Of a stretch of DNA of 64,000 bases, positions 61,625 to 64,000 are shown one piece after another. The number at the start of each line of letters is the position of its first letter. The stretch's first letter is position 1. The stretch covers positions 496,001 through 560,000 of the forward strand of contig JADJPR010000001.1 of the NCBI GenBank assembly GCA_016713135.1. The letters are read 5' to 3'. Below the pieces are notes generated by a model. The model was not told the origin of the DNA. It made no database searches and saw only the letters and a list, made by a program, of their open reading frames with translations. Source of the DNA: Rhodanobacteraceae bacterium (GTDB taxonomy: Bacteria; Pseudomonadota; Gammaproteobacteria; Xanthomonadales; SZUA-5). A program made the position numbers and the translations under genes.

Positions 61625-64000
61625 TCAACATCAACACCACGATCCGCAACGGCACGCCGTCCGGATCGCTGAGCAATGACTTCACCCTCGACAGCGATGC
61701 GCCCGGCCTCGGCCAGCGCTGCAGCACTTCCAATGTCCCGGACACCCTCGACTACGACGGCGACGCCGACACCAGCGAGCAGCTCTGTCGCGCGACCGGC
61801 ACGATCACGGTGGCAGGCATCGCCCAGCTGATCTCGAGCAAGACCATCCAGGGCACCTGCGACGGCGGCTCGGTGGCGGTGTCCAACGGCACCCTGATCG
61901 GCGGGGCCATCGACTACACCCTGCGCGTGCAGAACGTCGGCACGGTGCCGATGCAGAACTTCGTTCTGATCGACATCCTGCCCTTCGTCGGCGACACCGG
62001 CGTGCGCGACACCACGCCGCGCGGCTCGCAATGGACGCCGCTGCTGGCGGCACCGATCACCCCGCCGGCCGGCACCACGCTGTACTACTCGACCAGCGGC
62101 AATCCCTGCCGCGGCGAGGTCGGTGGTCCGACCAGCAGCTGCGACGCGCCCAACTGGACCACGGTGCCGCCGGTGCCGATCACCTCGGTGCGCTCGTACA
62201 AGATTGAATTCGGCAACCGGGTGGTGCAGCCCTTCGATTTCCTCAGTTTCAACTTCCTGATGGTGACCCCGGGCACGGTGCCCGCCGGGCTGGCCGCGTT
62301 CAACAGCTTCGCCTACCAGGCGGACCGCGCCGATGGCCTGGGTTCGTTGGCCGCCGAACCGCAGAAGGTGGGCATCAGCATCGGCGCCTGCGAGGCCGCG
62401 AGCCTGGGCGACTTCGTGTGGGCCGATGACAATGCCAACGGCCAGCAGGACGATGGTCCCACCGGGCTCAATGCGGTGCCGGTGTTCCTGTGGCAGCCGG
62501 GTACCGATGGCCTGCCGGGTACCCTGGATGACATCCCGGTGGCCTCCACGGTCACCGGCAACGGCCCCGGCGGCGCCCCCGGCTGGTACAACTTCCCGGG
62601 CCTGGCGCCGGGCAACTACTTCGTGTGCATCGCCGCCCCGCCCACCTTCGTGTTCAGCCCGCGCGATGTCGGCGGCGACACTACCGATTCCGATGCGAAC
62701 CCGGCCACCGGCTGCACCGGAATCCGCGTGCTCGGCGCCAACCAGGCCGATCCCACCAACGATTTCGGCGTGGTGCCGACCGAGCGCGCGGCGCTCGGCG
62801 ACTACGTTTGGTTCGACCGCAACAGCAACGGCACCCAGACCGAGTCGCCCTTCGACGGCGCCAACGGTGTCAGCGTGCGCCTGTGGATCGACGATGGCGA
62901 CAGCGTGGCTGAGCCCGGTACCGGCGACACCCTGGCGGCCACCACGGTCACCGCCGACGACCTCTACGGCGCGCCCGGCTACTACCTGTTCGACGGCCTG
63001 ATCCCCGGCGTGCGCTACTTCGTGCAGTTCATCCGCCCGGCGGTGGCCACCGCCTTCACCGCGCAGAACGCCGGCGGCGACGACAGCATCGATTCGGACG
63101 CGGCACTGGCCAATGGCGTGACCGCCTTCGTCGTGCTCGCGCCGTCCGAAGTCAATCGCACCGTCGATGCCGGCCTGGTCGCGCCGACCGGCACCCTGGC
63201 GCTTGGCGACCAGGTGTGGAACGAGAGCGACAACGATGGCGTGTTCGAGCCCGAAAACGGCGAGACCGGCGTCGATGGCGTGCGCCTCGACCTCTACCTC
63301 GACGCCAACGGCAACACCGTGCCGGACCTCGACGAATTCCTCGCGACGACCACCACCGCCACCGCCAGTGGCTTCGCCGGGCGTTACCGCTTCTCCAGCC
63401 TGGCCCCGGGCAACTACATCGTGGTGGTTTCGCCGCAGGCCTTCAGCGGCGCCGGCGCGCTGTTCGGGCGGGTCACCGCGACAGGCAACGATCCCGCGCC
63501 GGATCCGGACAACGACGTCAACGGCGACGACAATGGCAGCGACATCGGCGCGCTGATCGGTGCGCGCGCGGTCACCCTGACGTCGAGCGGCGAGCCGACC
63601 AGCGAGGATGGCGACAACAACACCAACCTGACGGTCGATTTCGGCTTCATTCCCGGCGGCGTGGTGGCGGTCCCCGAATACGACTACGGTGACGCGCCGG
63701 ACGTGATCGCCGGCAGCGCGAGCGGCGACTACAACACCAGCGTGCTCGACAACGGCGCCTTCCATCGCATCGGCGTGCCGGGCGCGCCGCGCCTGGGCGC
63801 CTGCGTCGATGGCGACGACGGCTTCAACCAGGGCATCGGTGCGAACGCCGACGACAGCGCCGGCTTCGGCAGCGTCGTCGGTGCCTGCGCCAGCGCGGGC
63901 GACGATGAGGACGGCGTGAGCTTCAGCGGGCCCTTCGTCCCGGGCGCCACGGCAAGCTTCAGCGTCACCGCCGGCGGCGCCAGTTGCACCCTGAATGCCT
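61621..64000 (+). CDS. Surface protein, C-terminal part with SdrD-B-like and GEVED domains (runs off the window)
   Basis: Starting with MININTTIRNG it is open to the window end. After one more DUF11-like domain (ISSKTIQGTCDGGSVAVSNG) come three SdrD/Cna-B-like repeats (LGDFVWADDNANGQQDDGP, LGDYVWFDRNSNGTQTESP, LGDQVWNESDNDGVFEPENG), each with an Asp/Asn-rich calcium-like loop, then a GEVED-type domain (YDYGDAPDVIAG to DDEDGVSFSGPF). No signal peptide of its own. It is most likely the continuation of the preceding frame; separate expression by ATGA coupling is possible but would give a non-exported protein. Confidence 0.85.
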   Translation, partial: MININTTIRNGTPSGSLSNDFTLDSDAPGLGQRCSTSNVPDTLDYDGDADTSEQLCRATGTITVAGIAQLISSKTIQGTCDGGSVAVSNGTLIGGAIDYTLRVQNVGTVPMQNFVLIDILPFVGDTGVRDTTPRGSQWTPLLAAPITPPAGTTLYYSTSGNPCRGEVGGPTSSCDAPNWTTVPPVPITSVRSYKIEFGNRVVQPFDFLSFNFLMVTPGTVPAGLAAFNSFAYQADRADGLGSLAAEPQKVGISIGACEAASLGDFVWADDNANGQQDDGPTGLNAVPVFLWQPGTDGLPGTLDDIPVASTVTGNGPGGAPGWYNFPGLAPGNYFVCIAAPPTFVFSPRDVGGDTTDSDANPATGCTGIRVLGANQADPTNDFGVVPTERAALGDYVWFDRNSNGTQTESPFDGANGVSVRLWIDDGDSVAEPGTGDTLAATTVTADDLYGAPGYYLFDGLIPGVRYFVQFIRPAVATAFTAQNAGGDDSIDSDAALANGVTAFVVLAPSEVNRTVDAGLVAPTGTLALGDQVWNESDNDGVFEPENGETGVDGVRLDLYLDANGNTVPDLDEFLATTTTATASGFAGRYRFSSLAPGNYIVVVSPQAFSGAGALFGRVTATGNDPAPDPDNDVNGDDNGSDIGALIGARAVTLTSSGEPTSEDGDNNTNLTVDFGFIPGGVVAVPEYDYGDAPDVIAGSASGDYNTSVLDNGAFHRIGVPGAPRLGACVDGDDGFNQGIGANADDSAGFGSVVGACASAGDDEDGVSFSGPFVPGATASFSVTAGGASCTLNA

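Overview
This is a GC-rich chromosomal window, almost certainly from a gammaproteobacterium of the Xanthomonadales/Lysobacterales. Evidence: the division and cell-wall (dcw) cluster has the gammaproteobacterial order with lpxC after ftsZ, but murD is missing between mraY and ftsW, as in Xanthomonas. An rsmB-DUF4390-ntrY block lies next to it. DciA, an S46 peptidase and many small Xanthomonadales-type secreted proteins are also present. There are no phage, transposase, tRNA, rRNA or CRISPR loci.

Layout. 1-9.3 kb: the 3' end of an M1-aminopeptidase/ABC-permease gene, a solute-binding protein, and a TetR-controlled RND efflux operon (adaptor, pump, outer-membrane lipoprotein) with a perfect palindromic operator before the TetR gene. 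9.3-17.4 kb: ankyrin protein, transmembrane Ser/Thr kinase with TPRs, short-chain dehydrogenase, allantoicase plus ureidoglycolate lyase, an ECF-type sigma/anti-sigma pair and a DUF3592 protein. 17.4-22 kb (minus strand): ntrY, DUF4390 and rsmB, with no ntrX. 22.3-39.5 kb: mraZ-rsmH-ftsL-ftsI-murE-murF-mraY-ftsW-murG-murC-ddl-ftsQ-ftsA-ftsZ-lpxC, mostly joined by 4-base start/stop overlaps, with a MraZ-box promoter at its head. 39.7-53 kb: dciA, a LytM/M23 peptidase, a TonB receptor, an S46 dipeptidyl-peptidase, a membrane LuxR/DUF4199 group and small envelope proteins, then secA. 53-64 kb: DUF6498, tex, a degenerate UDP-GlcNAc epimerase-fold protein, an AEC transporter, a DUF4893 protein and a large surface protein that runs off the window.

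Most striking observation: FtsI (PBP3) carries an extra segment of about 90 residues between its pedestal elements that reads like a PAS sensory domain. It is in frame and leaves the flanking FtsI motifs and the transpeptidase motifs intact. A periplasmic PAS-like module inside the septal transpeptidase would be a new arrangement.

Second theme: at least a dozen intergenic inverted repeats of several unrelated sequence families share one architecture (arms of short tandem G-rich or purine-rich units, a variable loop, often an AGAAGCG-like edge). Nearly all lie within about 90 bases downstream of a stop codon. Two are read through as protein tails or leaders, and two sit where ATGA coupling is preserved.

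Third theme: four coding regions show frame breaks (RND adaptor, murE, DUF4199, surface protein). Three are single-base and one is a 5-base duplication. They may be assembly errors or real lesions; the murE one fuses murE and murF in frame.
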